Shown: positions 11,233 to 22,197 of the stretch, piece after piece
Layout of the letters: the number at the start of each line of letters is the position of its first letter
Numbering within the stretch: position 1 is the first letter of the stretch
NCBI GenBank assembly: GCA_035771165.1
Contig: JAWNZC010000123.1
Location: 434,001-498,000 of the forward strand
Direction: 5' to 3'
Length of the DNA stretch: 64,000 nucleotides
Source of the DNA: Paragorgia papillata
Taxonomy: Eukaryota > Cnidaria > Anthozoa > Scleralcyonacea > Coralliidae
Program-made: the position numbers and the translations under genes
Notes under the pieces: model-generated
Seen by the model: the letters and a program-made list of their open reading frames with translations, nothing else
Database searches by the model: none
What the model was told of the DNA's origin: nothing

Positions 11233-11271
11233 GTAAGAAAGAAAGGCTAAAAATATTAATGAGTTCTACGT

Positions 11272-11309
11272 TACATGCATTGCACGTGGTACGTTTGCGA
11301 GCTTGGTGT
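11272..11309. repeat. 28-bp direct repeat, copy 1
   Basis: The words GTGGTACGTTTGCG and AGCTTGGTGTAAT occur here and again at 11889-11916, flanking a 600-bp block that includes the 5S-derived SINE. This could be the ends of a larger insertion or a recombination footprint. Confidence 0.6.
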
Positions 11310-11419
11310 AATGTAACAGACGTTTGGTAAACGTTCTTTAATCTCAGATACTCAGAAAAGATTTCTGATCCCCAAACAGGGTTCAAACCTGCAACCTTCT
11401 AATGACCGGTTTGAGGGGA

Positions 11420-11725
11420 GCACGGGTGGCGTGTGCTTTTGTCTCTCACCAAAAGTTAAGCCCGGTTAGACGGGGCTAGTACTTGGATGGGTGACCACTT
11501 GGGAATGACGCCGTTGTCGAGCTTGGAACTCGTGTGAGTAGAGTTGTAGTTGATCTCTCCTGTGCTTCGAGGGTTTTTCGCCGCGTTTTCCGGAGGAAAA
11601 CCCTCCCTCCGTAAAATCAACACCTACATCTTAGCTGTGATCCGTGGTCTGAACAGTGTCGTATCGCGGCTGCCTGGAGCGCCTTTGATATGCTTCGACA
11701 CGGTTACGTTGATCTGCGTCCTTCG
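11420..11725 (+). mobile_element. 5S rRNA-derived SINE (SINE3-like)
   Basis: Bases 11453-11510 resemble the 5S rRNA internal promoter: a GTTAAGC...GGTTAG segment and a C-box-like TACTTGGATGGGTGACC followed by TGGGAA. RNA polymerase III would start upstream of it. The tail (GTGCTTCGAGGG, CCGTAAAATCAACACC) is shared with a second copy at 55680-55875 on the other strand, which shows a mobile family rather than a true 5S gene. The far 3' boundary is a guess. Confidence 0.85.
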
Positions 11726-11984
11726 TAATTCAGCCACTGGCTGCGTGTAAGGATGATTAGTCCCCAGTCCTCAGATGTTCTAAACACTTAACCACAGTTA
11801 CTCAGATGGAGAGCTAAAGTGGTAGCGTTTGCATATGAGATGTAGTTCAGACGATATGATAAGTTATACATATATACATGTAATGCATGTGGTACGTTTG
11901 CGAGCTTGGTGTAATTTCTCAAGTCCCCAAGCTTGCAGACGTGCCACATGCACGAATTTTTACTGTATAAACAATTGATAACTA

Positions 11985-12950
11985 TCACCATTTCATTTTA
12001 TTTTATTTTATTTTATCTTATTTCATCCCATACGTTTTATTTTATTTCATTTTATCTCATCTCATTTTATCTCATCTCATCAAATTTTATCTCATTTCAT
12101 CTCATAAATTTTATCTCATCTCATTTTATCCCATTCATCTCATCTCATTTTATCTCATCTCATCAAATTTTATCTCATTTCATCTCATAAATTTTATCTC
12201 ATCTCATTTTATCCCATTCATCTCATCTCATTTTATCTCATTACTCTCATCTCATTTTATCTCATTTCATCTCATCTTCTCTTGTCTCACTTCATCTAAT
12301 TTCATTTATCTCATTTCATCTCATACATTTTATCTCATAAATTTTTATCTCACATGAATTTTATCTCATCTCATTTTATCCCATTCATCTCATCTCATTT
12401 CATCTCATCTCATTTTACCTCATTTCATCTCATCTCTTTTGTCTCTTTTCATCTCATCTCATTTTATCTTATTTTATCTCATCTCTTTTGTCTCATTTCA
12501 TCTCATCTCATTTTATCTTATTTCATCTCATCAAATTTTATCTCATCTCATTTTATCTCATCTCATCTCATCTCATCTCATACATTTCATTTCATTTCAT
12601 TTTCATCTCATCTCATTTTATCTCATCTCATCTCATCTTATCAGATTTCATCCCATCTCATATTATTGCATTGCATCTCATCTTATCAGATCTCATCGCA
12701 TTCCATTTCATCTCATTTCATCCCGTCTCATGTCATGTCATCTCATCTCATCTCATCTAATCAGATCTCATCCCATCTCATATCATTTCATCTCACCATA
12801 TCTTATCTCATCTCAAATTATTTCATCCCATTCCATCTTATCTCATCTTCTCTCATTTCATCTCATCTTATCAGGTCTCGTCTTCTCCCTTCTCATTACA
12901 TTTTATCTCATACATTTCATTATTTCATTCATTCTATTTCATTTAATAAA
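11985..12950. repeat. TCTCA / TTTTA pentanucleotide array
   Basis: Nearly 1 kb of TCTCA, TTTCA and TTTTA five-base units with occasional indels, running close to the acceptor of the next exon. Open frames over it are repeat translation only. Confidence 0.96.
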
Positions 12951-12988
12951 ATTCCATTGTAATTATTTTTTTTAAATATTTTTATCAG

Positions 12989-13198
12989 TTGATATCTGAT
13001 GCTGTTATTGCCTCAGCCAAAGGAATGCATGAGTTGTTAAACCTGAGCGACACATTTGAATTGGATATCGCCTTAATTCATTTTACTTATTCTGTGATAC
13101 AATCTCGCTTGTCGAGCTTTGCCGACTTAGTCCACGCTTGTCCTAGTGTGGTTAAGAAACTGCTGGGACAGCGCCAGAACTTACAAGTTGGTGAAATG
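12989..13198 (+). CDS. RNF213: RNF213-like exon 7 of window
   Basis: 70 codons, phase 0 at both ends, acceptor TTTATCAG, donor ATG|GTAAGA. Reads LISDAVIASAKGMHELLNLS, then ELDIALIHFTYSVIQSRLSS and VHACPSVVKKLLGQRQ. Alpha-helical sequence with the spacing expected before the RING; similarity to human is moderate. Confidence 0.88.
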
Positions 13199-13314
13199 GT
13201 AAGATACGAATAATTGACAATTATTCACTGAAATGTAGGTGAATAATAACTACTTATTGACCGAGCGCGAGGTCTGTACTAGTGAAATATTGGACCGATG
13301 TTTTTTTAGTACGG

Positions 13315-13683
13315 GCCGAGACCACTGATCTCAAATAATATACTCATTATACTGGATAGAGCATCTATTGTTTCGCGCGTGGCAAAAATTGAAGTCGGAA
13401 GTGAGGCTAAAAATCTCGCGGTGGCCATATCCGGTGGGACCCACAATATTGCTGAATCATAGTTTTCGCCTCTGGTTTTCGCTTTAAATGATTGGATTTT
13501 TAACGAAAACCAGCTAAATTTTTGTGACATGTACCTGTCGCTATGGGAGAACTTAAAAGTGGCTGTATGAAACCCAAGTGGGTCCCACCTGAAATGGCCG
13601 CCGCTAATTTATTCCGACTTCACAGCGAGCACCGGATGCTCTATCCAGTATAATGAGTCTATTATTTGAGATCAGTGGCCGAG
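13315..13683. mobile_element. fold-back MITE, about 370 bp
   Basis: Inverted ends of about 50 bp: GCCGAGACCACTGATCTCAA at the left and TTGAGATCAGTGGCCGAGAC at the right, continuing through CTCATTATACTGGATAGAGCATC and its complement. An inner GTGGGACCCAC / GTGGGTCCCAC pair also matches. No coding capacity. Confidence 0.85.
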
Positions 13684-13690
13684 ACGAGCG

Positions 13691-14654
13691 TAGCCTGCGT
13701 AGCCGCCGCTGGGGATTGGGACGGACAGTGAAAGGAGCGCCTGCAATCTATTGGTTGACACGCTAATGACCTATCAATCAAAGAGAGTTTGAATTTCCGC
13801 TGCAGACGTAATTGGCGAAAAAGAGCGTTGTGAAAATGTACCTTGCATATAATATTATTAAGGAAACGAGCTCAAAATAAACTGAGATTGAGAAGAGAGT
13901 GGCCATACGGCAGCTACATGTGCATCAGAAGGAAAATGTTTATTCGCTGGTTTCCGAACAGTTAATTACGGTAAGATTTTCACGCAAGACGTGGCCCCTT
14001 CGGCGACTTCGGCTTAACGGCGAGTAACTGAATTGTCTGACCTTGGCTTGAGCAAAACATCATGTAGAATTTCTTACACTCGCATTTGATTCGAATCAGT
14101 GGGATCTACTCAGGCGTACTTCTCCTGCTGCATTGGCCATCAGCGCCAGTTATCAGTGGAAAATAAAATTCGCTACTAAATTTAACTCAGTATTATTGAT
14201 GTGAGTGCGAATGTCGCGAGATGTTATGATTATATTTATATTGATCGTCGTCATAGTCGTTACATACACATCTTTTATAACTACGAAAATAATCTGTCTG
14301 AGCTTAAATTGTTTAATTGTTTAATTATTTAAAAGATTTTGCAACAGCAGAATAATATGTTGTCAGACGCTGACACAGCGAACATATACCACACAAATTC
14401 CTGAATCAAGAAAACACTTTGATACACATGCTTATTCATAACTGTGCTATTTTAGTTAATTCTAGATACGTGTTTTTTTAAACGGAGTAAATATTCGATC
14501 AACTTCCAAATTAATTAAGCTATTCAGCTCAGGTTTTTGAAATTGACAACTTCCAAAAATACACTGTTTTAATTAGGGGGCGGCACGAAAAATAACAATA
14601 GGCGCCTGCAGGCGCTCCCTTCCCCAATCACCCCAGCGCAGGCTACGCAGGCTA
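13691..14654. mobile_element. 964-bp DNA transposon with 9-bp target duplication
   Basis: Termini TAGCCTGCGTAGC and GCTACGCAGGCTA form inverted repeats, followed inside by GCTGGGG-ATTGGG and its complement. The flanks AGACGAGCG (13682-13690 and 14655-14663) are identical, so this is a clean 9-bp target duplication, as made by Mutator-like (MULE) transposases. No transposase frame was seen, so it is non-autonomous. Confidence 0.82.
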
Positions 14655-14807
14655 AGACGAGCGCAGCGAGTTGAGACAAACTTAATTTTTGTTTCATGTG
14701 TACTTTAATGTAAATAAATGACGTGACGGCTGTTTTACCTCGCACCAATCTCACGCGGTCATTTTCCGACGTCCGCGTTGTAGATTTTTCCGGTGCTTAA
14801 GGTCCCT

Positions 14808-15200
14808 AATGTGGCCCACGAGACGCAGACGTTGTGACGTCTTCTCTACATATATAACTGAACAGACAACAGAAAATGGAAGCTATTTGTTTTATACAAT
14901 AAAAAATAAATTACGTTTTAAAAGATCTACTAAATTTTCCCGGCGAATCCCGACTGGATTCCTAGTTTTGAGAGCAAGTCGCGTTCATAATTTCCTCCCT
15001 TGTACGCAGTCGCCGAGTCTGGGGCATTGAAAAACATAAATCGCGTTGTCTGACGTGATCCATGATCTATACAATATCAAGCAACGTCATTGGCGCGTGA
15101 TGTTGAAGTGAGATTCGTGATTGGTTTACAGAAATCAGATCACATCAGTGACGTAATCTGTGCATCTGTCCTCTTATAGATCATGGCTATTGACCAATAA
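14808..15200. repeat. dispersed repeat shared with 53430-53700
   Basis: GTGGCCCACGAGACGCAG, TTGTGACGTCTTCT, ATAACTGAACAGACAACA and TATACAATAAAAA recur in the same order in the repeat around 53430-53560. The right-hand part (TGACGTGATCCATG, TAGATCATGGC) also recurs near 53630-53660. A decayed MITE family. Confidence 0.7.
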
Positions 15201-15268
15201 CAACGCACGTACTATTTCAATTATTGTATAAAGTGTAATGGTTAATTGCGATTGTTATTCGGTTTTAG

Positions 15269-15507
15269 ATCTTGGATCTAGTAGCTCTGGAGTATTGTCT
15301 CAAAGAGTTGGAACCCACGCGAGAAGAACTCGACGTCAGTGAACACAGATTGAGCTGGTGTAATCGCGTTCAAAGCGTACGTCCAACTATGCAAGTCGTA
15401 GCGAGATTAATTACTAAGAGGTCACAACAAGCCCGAGATGTCTCGTCACTCGATACTCAAATGTGCAGTATTGGAGAGAAGTCTGTGCAAATTATGCGCA
15501 ACTGCAG
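15269..15507 (+). CDS. RNF213: RNF213-like exon 8 of window
   Basis: Acceptor GGTTTTAG, donor GCAG|GTTTGC. Reads ILDLVALEYCLKELEPTREE, then SWCNRVQSVRPTMQVVARLI and ends IMRNC plus two bases completing an Arg codon with the next exon. The W-NRVQ...MQ pattern corresponds to the RNF213 segment W-HLAYHRFRSRLQ. Confidence 0.92.
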
Positions 15508-15784
15508 GTTTGCAAATTGACTATATAGTTTATTGATAGATAGACTGTACATCAGGTTCTCTTGAGATTTTTGGTGAATGCATGCTCCTACTATGCTTCT
15601 CTGTTCATTAAAACAACAAAAATGCCAACAAAATTTTCACTTCATAAACTCTTTACAGTATTAAAGTTTATGATATGTTCATACTAAAATTACAAAAGAA
15701 AGTTGGGGTCACCAAACTCGTTTAGAAAATACAGCTGCCAGTAAACCATGATATTTTCCCGATTTGTAGCCATCCTTCATAAGA

Positions 15785-16240
15785 GCACTTAGTTTATACT
15801 GACTAGGAAAATATTTGATATTTTAGATGCACTTGTATATGAACTATTTATAGGCAACAAATAAATAATGGAAGAAAATGGACGAAAATAACAATTGACA
15901 AACATTTTTGCGATATACGAATGTTCAGATTCTTTCTTGTTACATGTTTTTTTGAAGCCATAAGAACGAGAAACGTACGCTATTTTAAATTCTCGAAATT
16001 ACTTTTTCTCTATTCTTTCATATATGCTGTATATAAATAATTATATAAATATGTATATAAATAATTGACAAAAAAGTGGAGTCGCCGAGTGTCTTTGTGA
16101 GCTACACAAGGTTAAAGCTTGAACATGGAGCATTATTCCCGATCATTTCATCTATATACGAAAGCACGCAACAAATTTTTAATTTTTTCAAAAACCAAAA
16201 TTAAGTATCTTCTTGTCAAAGGTATTATTAGCTGATTTAA
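15785..16240 (+). repeat. dispersed repeat, copy 1 (inverse copy at 63575-64000)
   Basis: Long collinear similarity to the reverse complement of the last 425 bp of the window: shared words include ATATTTGATATTTTAGATGCAC, AACAATTGACAAACATTTTT and AAAGCTTGAACATGGAGCAT. The two copies lie inverted about 48 kb apart. The remaining intron to 17017 shows no gene. Confidence 0.85.
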
Positions 16241-17017
16241 CCTCCTTAGTGATATTTTTTGTGTTTTCGGCACTAACACTTGGTTACATCTTGAATTAGT
16301 ATTACAGAAGTATGCGCAGAAAAGCTGCGCAATGCAAAACTGAGGAATTACCTTAAAAGCGTATAGTTGTATTGTACTACATCGAATTCTGTCAACAAAA
16401 CGTTTTTCAATTTACTTACTTCATATTACTTTAAGATAGAGCAAAGTTGTTTTTACGTTGCATTTCACCATTAAATATATCATCATTCCGGCCAATATTT
16501 TCCCTTCCCTGCCGGCTGAGCTAGCTATCTACAAAAGAGGAAAGAGACCTCTGCCAACATCTTTGTTTTATATAGCCGCCGTCTATGATCTTGAACGTGT
16601 CAAACCAGTTTTGAAAACAGGTTTGGTAGAACACACGTTCTGGTTGGCTACTGAGCGTGCTTACGCAGTGACCAACGAGTTGCTTACATGGTGGCGCTAG
16701 AGCTCCTGAGCCAGTTGAGCTTCTGTAACCCTATTTTTTTGTCTTAATTTACTATTTAAAGCATTGTTTCCCTAAAGAAATAAGAATACTTTGTCACAGA
16801 GTCTATATAAAGTTTTTTGCGGTACTTGGTGAGTTAAAAGACGACTCACAGGGCTCGTGAAAAACTTCGCTATCGCCTTGTGTTGTTCACGCATATCTCG
16901 TGTTTCTGAACTTGCGCGACAGGAAAGTGTCGGATGTTTGCAGAAGTCTCTGTCCTTTCTTGTGGGGACTTCTGCCAGCAGAGAATTTTGTCACTAGATA
17001 AGCGACTTTTGTTTTAG

Positions 17018-17126
17018 GTTAACTTGGGTACGACTTGGCGTAGTCCGTTTATTTATCGAACACACCTGTCCTCCTGGTATGTCGACACACCCAGCTGACG
17101 CCCAGAACGCTTTTAAACTTTGGAAG
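17018..17126 (+). CDS. RNF213: RNF213-like exon 9 of window
   Basis: Acceptor GTTTTAG, donor AAG|GTAATA. The first G completes Arg, then LTWVRLGVVRLFIEHTCPPG and DAQNAFKLWK. It corresponds to the RNF213 stretch of the same spacing that ends before the pre-RING helix. Confidence 0.85.
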
Positions 17127-17269
17127 GTAATACTTTAGGTGTCTAGGTTTCGAATCGAATGGTAAGACATAAAGTTAAATGAAATATATTTAAGGTAGCT
17201 TTATTGACTTGTAACATCTGGTTACTTCTTATCTATAAAATATCTGTTTTTTAAATCTCCATTTTATGG

Positions 17270-17850
17270 TGGTGATGCTGGTCATGGTGGTAGTCGTGGT
17301 GACGATGTGAATTGTGTATGGTGCTTGGTGTGGTGGCTACGGTGATGGTGGATGATGATGATTATGGTAGTGATGATAATCATGATGGTGATAGTGGTGG
17401 TAATGTTGGTGGTGATGATGGCTGTGATGGTGGTGCTGTAGGTAGTGGTTATAATGACGATAATAAGGTACATGACGATGGTGATAGCGATGATGGTGAT
17501 GATGGTGGTGGCAATGGTGACGATGTGAATTGTGATGGTTGTGATGGTAGTGGTAGTGGGGGCGATGACGATGATAATGTGCATGATGGTGGTGGTGGTG
17601 GTGATAGTGATGATGCTGATAGTAATAGTGATAGTGATAGTGATAGTGATAGTGATAGTTATGGTGACCTTGATATGATTATGATTAGCGTGATGATAAT
17701 GAACATGGTGATGATGTTGTTGTTGTTGGTGGTGGTGGTGGTGATGATAACGATGTTGATGATGGTGGTTATCATTATTACCATAATTGTTATAATCGTC
17801 ATCATTGTCAACATCACAGTCATCAACATTATCAGGAGTGACATTCTAAT
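17270..17850. repeat. degenerate (GAT/GGT)n trinucleotide-rich region
   Basis: Imperfect GATGGT, GATAGT and GTGATG units with strand asymmetry (G/T-rich on the + strand, turning to CAT/ATC-rich after 17760). The Asp/Gly/Ser-rich frame over it is repeat translation. Confidence 0.9.
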
Positions 17851-17884
17851 GTGTTGAACTTACGTGTCTGGTTATTTTTCTCAG

Positions 17885-17985
17885 GTTTTGGGTGAAAACC
17901 CTGATTTTGCTTCTATTGAAAGTATGACAATTATCGAGAGATTCTTGATGGAGTGCAGCGAGAAAGTTAGCATGCGATACTTCAA
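17885..17985 (+). CDS. RNF213: RNF213-like exon 10 of window
   Basis: Acceptor TTTTCTCAG, donor CAA|GTAAGT. Reads VLGENPDFASIESMTIIERF then LMECSEKVSMRYF plus two bases. This is the helical segment directly before the RING finger; the split Lys codon is completed in the next exon. Confidence 0.9.
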
Positions 17986-18152
17986 GTAAGTAGAATTTGA
18001 AGGAGGCTTTCTCTCGTTACATTCATACAGCTAACCTTAGCTTATTTAAAAATAGCAGTGTCACATGAAATTCGCCGCCCCTCGAGAAATTCGACCCCTC
18101 TTGGCCTCTCCTACCCCTGGGGTGGGGGATTTTATGGGACACCATTAATGTT

Positions 18153-18306
18153 TAACACTTATTTACTGGCGCCGAGGGAAACAGTGTGATCTTTGGCCCC
18201 GAGACTGCCGTTGTTTTCCGAGGCGAAATAACGAGGGAAATAACGATCAGTCGAGGGGCCACAAAACACACTGTTTTCCCGAGGTACCAGTAAATAAGTG
18301 TTTTGT
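18153..18306. repeat. small fold-back repeat
   Basis: Arms of about 36 bp: CACTTATTTACTGGCGCCGA and the complementary end TACCAGTAAATAAGTG, with GGGAAACAGTGTG / CACACTGTTTTCCC inside. One of many hairpin repeats in the window. The remaining intron to 18908 shows no gene. Confidence 0.85.
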
Positions 18307-18908
18307 TATATATCAAGTGTTAAATGACAACAAAAATGTTGAGCAAAACCTTCAGACATTGTTTTGAATAAAGGAAAACTGGAGAAAACAAAGACAAACT
18401 GAACCTGACCATCTACTTCCGGTATTCATATTTTTCCCTAGGGAAAAATAAATTAAAGTTACACGCTGCCATGGGTTACGCGGGGAAACATCACGATTTT
18501 CGGACCGCCACACAAGGACCACTCGACCATTGAAAAAGCTAGAAAAACGGACTTTGACACTTGATATATAACAACATCTTTTATTATAAGACTGGGTTTG
18601 TTTCTCGGTTTGTACGCAAAGCGATGCATGCTGATTGGTTCCCGAGCGGTCTGGACTCTACGATATTGACCGATCGGTCAATACGCTTTTTTCTCGCACC
18701 GGTAGCGTTTTGCGGGAAAATTTCTGAGTCTTATTCAAATATTCTGAACAATAAAATGTGCTGGAACATTACTGGTTTTCTTTAATGCTGTTTACTTAAA
18801 ACCCAACAAATAAAAGCCGAACTGGTATAAACAAGAAGCAACACGAAAAAGTTAGTGGCAAACACTGATTCTAGCTAGGGTTAATGTCTCTTGGTATTTG
18901 TGTTTTAG

Positions 18909-19073
18909 GTTTGGAGTCAGTCAGTGTACTGTTTGTATGAAACCATTAGAAGAACCGATACAGATGCCATGCCAACACGTATATTGTTCCAACTGCATCC
19001 GAGGTTGGCTTGTAGCTATATGCCGACAAGAAGTTGGTGAAGATTTCAATGTCGTTGTCAGCGAGGAATGCAG
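18909..19073 (+). CDS. RNF213: RNF213-like RING-finger exon (exon 11 of window)
   Basis: Acceptor GTTTTAG, donor GCAG|GTATGG. Encodes the RING: C772-x2-C775, C787-x-H789, C792-x2-C795, then GWLVAIC804. A standard RNF213 RING ends W-L, about six residues, then C-P-x-C; here the linker is shortened so that WL is followed directly by VAIC, and Val occupies the place of the first Cys of the last pair. Seven of eight ligands are therefore visible. The downstream GEDF and EECRQALEEH sequence aligns well, so this is not a mis-splice. In this family ubiquitin transfer is thought not to depend on the RING. Confidence 0.96.
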
Positions 19074-19099
19074 GTATGGTTTGTGATGCCAAACTTACG

Positions 19100-20150
19100 A
19101 TATGTTGTAACACCTTTTGTGAGACCTTGCGATAGGTTGTGAGAACCTTACAATACATTGTGAAACCTTACGATACGTTGTGAGACGTTACGTTATGTTG
19201 TGAAAGCTTACGATACGTTGTGAGACCTTACGATACGTTGTGAAAGCTTACGTTACATTATGAGACCTTACAATACGTTGTGAGACCTTACGTTACGTTG
19301 TGAGACCTTACGATACGTTGTGAGACCTTGCGATACGTTGTGAGACCATACGTTACATTGTGAGACCTTATGTTACATTGTATGACCTTACGATACGTTG
19401 TGAGATCTTACGATACGTTGTGAGACCTTGCGATACGTTGTGAGACCTTACGTTACATTGTGTGACCTTACGTTTCGTTGTGAGACCTTACGATACGTTG
19501 TAAGACCTTGCGATACGTTGTGAGACCTTACGATACGTTGTGAGACCATACGTTACATTGTGAGACCTTACGATACGTTGTGAGATGTTAAAATACGTTG
19601 TGAAACCTTACGATACCTTGTGAGACCTTACAATACATTGTGTGACCTTACGATACGTTGTGAGACTTTACGATATATTATGAGACCTTGCGATACGTTA
19701 TGAGACCTTACGATACGTTGTGAGACCTTACGATACATTGTGAGACCTTACGATACGTTGTGAGACCTTACGATACGTTGTGAGACCTTGCGATACGTTG
19801 TGAGACCTTACGATACGTTGTGAGACCATACGTTACATTGTGAGACCTTACGATACGTTGTGAAACCTTACGATACGTTGTGAGACCTTACGATACATTG
19901 TGAGACCTTATGATACGTTGTGAGACCTTACGTTACATTGTGAGACCTTACGATACGTTGTGAGACGTTACGATACGTTGTGAGACCTTGCGATACGTTG
20001 CGAGACCTTGCGATACGTTGTGAGACCCGGCGATACGTTGTGAGACCTTACGTTACATTGTGTGACCTTACGTTACGTTGTGAGACCTTACGATACGTTG
20101 TGAGACCATACGTTACATTGTGAGACCTTACGATACGTTGTGAGACCTTT
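19100..20150. repeat. 20-bp minisatellite, about 52 copies
   Basis: Head-to-tail 20-bp units, consensus TGAGACCTTACGATACGTTG, with recurrent variants (GATACG/GTTACA, CTTA/CTTG/CATA). It begins about 30 bp after the RING exon donor and ends near 20150; a few decayed units (TGTGACCTTACG) reach to about 20300. No spacers, so not a CRISPR-type array. Confidence 0.97.
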
Positions 20151-20335
20151 ACCCCAGTGGGTCGACCTCGAACGTCGAAACGACGTTGGAAAAGTCGTCG
20201 AAACGCAAATCCAAGCGACGTCGAACCTTAGTTTATATTGTGTGACCTTACGTTATAGTGTGAGAATTTGTTATACTGTGTGACCTTACGGTACGTTTTG
20301 AGGCTCCACGGTATGTTGTATTTTGTTATATGCAG

Positions 20336-20587
20336 GCAAGCCCTTGAGGAGCACAACAGTTTTCGAAATCGTTGTAAATCCTTCTTCATGGAACTCGTCG
20401 CCCTCTACTGTTTTGGAGAGGAATCTCTCCAGCTTCCAAACCCAGATCTTGCGAAAAAATTAATTGGCTATGTAATCAAGGAGAGCAACAAAACTGAAGA
20501 TTTTACCCCATTTCAAGGACAAGGCATCGATTCTACACCAGTGGTCAGGTCTTTCATATTGCATCAACTATTGGCGCATAAAGGAAG
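20336..20587 (+). CDS. RNF213: RNF213-like exon 12 of window
   Basis: Acceptor TATATGCAG, donor GAAG|GTATGG. Reads QALEEHNSFRNRCKSFFMEL, then FTPFQGQGIDSTPVVRSFIL and HQLLAHKG. This is the segment immediately C-terminal to the RING, where RNF213 has NSFFVDLV and DxTPVIRS; the match is strong. Confidence 0.96.
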
Positions 20588-20729
20588 GTATGGTTTCCTA
20601 TAAGTTAAAAAGTAGAGTGCTGCGTAGGCAGATAGAGCAAAGCGAGACGTCAGTATTTCGTTATAAAAACTGCATGACCTCGGCAGTTTACCACCTTTTC
20701 ACTATGCATGATATCGGTTATTTATTTAC

Positions 20730-20734
<5 letters not shown>

Positions 20735-20810
<76 letters not shown>

Positions 20811-20811
20811 A
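20735..20811. repeat. (GATT)n tract
   Basis: Nineteen or so GATT units running directly into a tRNA-like head. Perhaps the A/T-type tail of a SINE on the other side, or simple slippage. Confidence 0.9.
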
Positions 20812-20880
20812 GCTCAGTGGTGAGAGTACTGCACTAGCATCGCAGGGTTGCGGGTTCAATTCCTAGTCGGAAAGCCTTGA
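20808..20880 (+). mobile_element. tRNA-Ala(AGC)-like SINE head
   Basis: Contains an exact A box (TAGCTCAGTGG), a candidate anticodon arm CTGCA-CTAGCAT-CGCAG with AGC in the loop, and a B box (GGTTCAATTCC) at the normal spacing. The acceptor stem is not formed because the 5' side is GATT repeat, so this is a tRNA-derived SINE or tRNA pseudogene, not a working tRNA. Polymerase III promoter elements appear intact. Confidence 0.75.
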
Positions 20881-21079
20881 TGTTGCATTTTTCGCTGATC
20901 CCGGTTTGGTCTTATAATGTATATATTCCGTACTCGAAATTTTCCTTCACCAAAATTACCTCATATACAATGGGGTAAGTTTACAACAGGTTTTGCACCC
21001 AACCAGGTAAACGGTCGAAAGTATAAAATTTAAATATACTATTTAAGTGTACTAATATCAATCCGTTTTCTTTGTCAAG

Positions 21080-21191
21080 GGGTGAACAGGTTCGCGATTA
21101 TTTAGAAGAGTACTTAAGGCGTGCAGGTGGTTTGGCGGAAGAAAGAGATCACATGATTGAAGTATGTGTACTGTGTGTGCAGTGCATGGAG
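21080..21191 (+). CDS. RNF213: RNF213-like exon 13 of window
   Basis: Acceptor TTTGTCAAG, donor GAG|GTAAGT. After the first G, GEQVRDYLEEYLRRAGGLAE then ERDHMIEVCVLCVQCME. It matches the RNF213 pattern VKDYIQ-YL followed by TELYxLFxxCLED. Ends in phase 0. Confidence 0.93.
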
Positions 21192-21269
21192 GTAAGTCTG
21201 GTGTTGGATTATAGATTATGCAACGTTGTACGTGCTATTTCTGTAGCTAGCGCAGCCCTGCGGTGGGTT

Positions 21270-21311
21270 GGCTGGTTGGTTAGTCGGTTTATTGGCTGAT
21301 TGGTTGGTTGG

Positions 21312-21373
<62 letters not shown>

Positions 21374-21566
21374 TGATTGATTGATTGATTGGTTGGTTGG
21401 TTGGTTGGTTGGTTGGTTGGTCGGTTGGTCAGTTGGTTGGTTCGTTGGTCGGTTGGTTAGTTTATTTGTCAGTTGATCGGTTAATTGGCTTGATTGATTG
21501 ATTGAAAGACTGACTGACTGACTGACCGACCGACCGACCGACCGACCGACCGACCGATCGATGGAT

Positions 21567-21646
<80 letters not shown>

Positions 21647-21648
21647 AC
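21270..21648. repeat. GATT / GGTT / GACC tetranucleotide tract
   Basis: Blocks of TTGA, GGTT, GACT and CGAC units, then a long (TTGA)n. The GACC block (about 21505-21555) reflects point-mutated units spread by slippage. Confidence 0.95.
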
Positions 21649-21807
21649 TGTATAGGTTGGTACATAGTTTATTGCATTTTGTTAGAAAAACAGTGATGTA
21701 CGATCTATATCCCAAATCATAACCGCAATGTTACATTTGACAGGCTTCAGTATGTCGTTATTTCCCAACATTCCAGTTCAGTTTAACTTTTTGGTTTGTA
21801 TGTACAG

Positions 21808-22197
21808 GATACAGAAACAACGAAATTGCTGAAATGCAAAGAAGCCGGCGAAGATAACCAAATCCTAATGGCAACCAAAATGTTGGAAAGATCATTACTA
21901 AGCATTGATATCAGAACACCACCGAACGCCTTCAACGTTAACTCTCTCCAGACAGTTGCAGCTACAAGAGCAGCTCTGGACGTTCTGTCACAATACCTCG
22001 ATGAAAATTACGCCACTAATATGAAAAGATATGAAAATCTGCTAAAACTTCTTCATGTCGCAAGAAATCTTAGTGCCAACCGATCGTCTGTTCGATTGTT
22101 CTTGTTGAAGCATCTTGTTCACCAGTACGGGATTAATGTTGTCAAAGAAAGATGTAGAGCTGCAGGATTGCAATTGATTTTGCCTGCCCGAAATCAG
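21808..22197 (+). CDS. RNF213: RNF213-like exon 14 of window
   Basis: 130 codons, phase 0 at both ends, acceptor ATGTACAG, donor CAG|GTATTG. Reads DTETTKLLKCKEAGEDNQIL, then LQTVAATRAALDVLSQYLDE and SSVRLFLLKHLVHQYGINVV...LILPARNQ. It corresponds to the RNF213 stretch with RIRLCLDRAADFL and VYLVRKLSSQ-G. Helical, part of the E3 shell between RING and RZ finger. Confidence 0.95.

Noticed and set aside
11453..11530. Functional 5S rRNA gene
   Set aside because: Only the internal promoter region resembles 5S; the 5' part and tail differ and the tail is shared with another dispersed copy.
16458..16700. 80-codon open frame
   Set aside because: No splice or phase fit to RNF213 neighbours and no recognised family; exons 8 and 9 join in phase without it.
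19100..20150. CRISPR-like array
   Set aside because: 20-bp units are directly head to tail without spacers, in a eukaryotic intron.
21209..21715. Ser/Ile/Asn/Gln-repeat protein on the minus strand
   Set aside because: Frame over the GATT/GGTT tetranucleotide tract.
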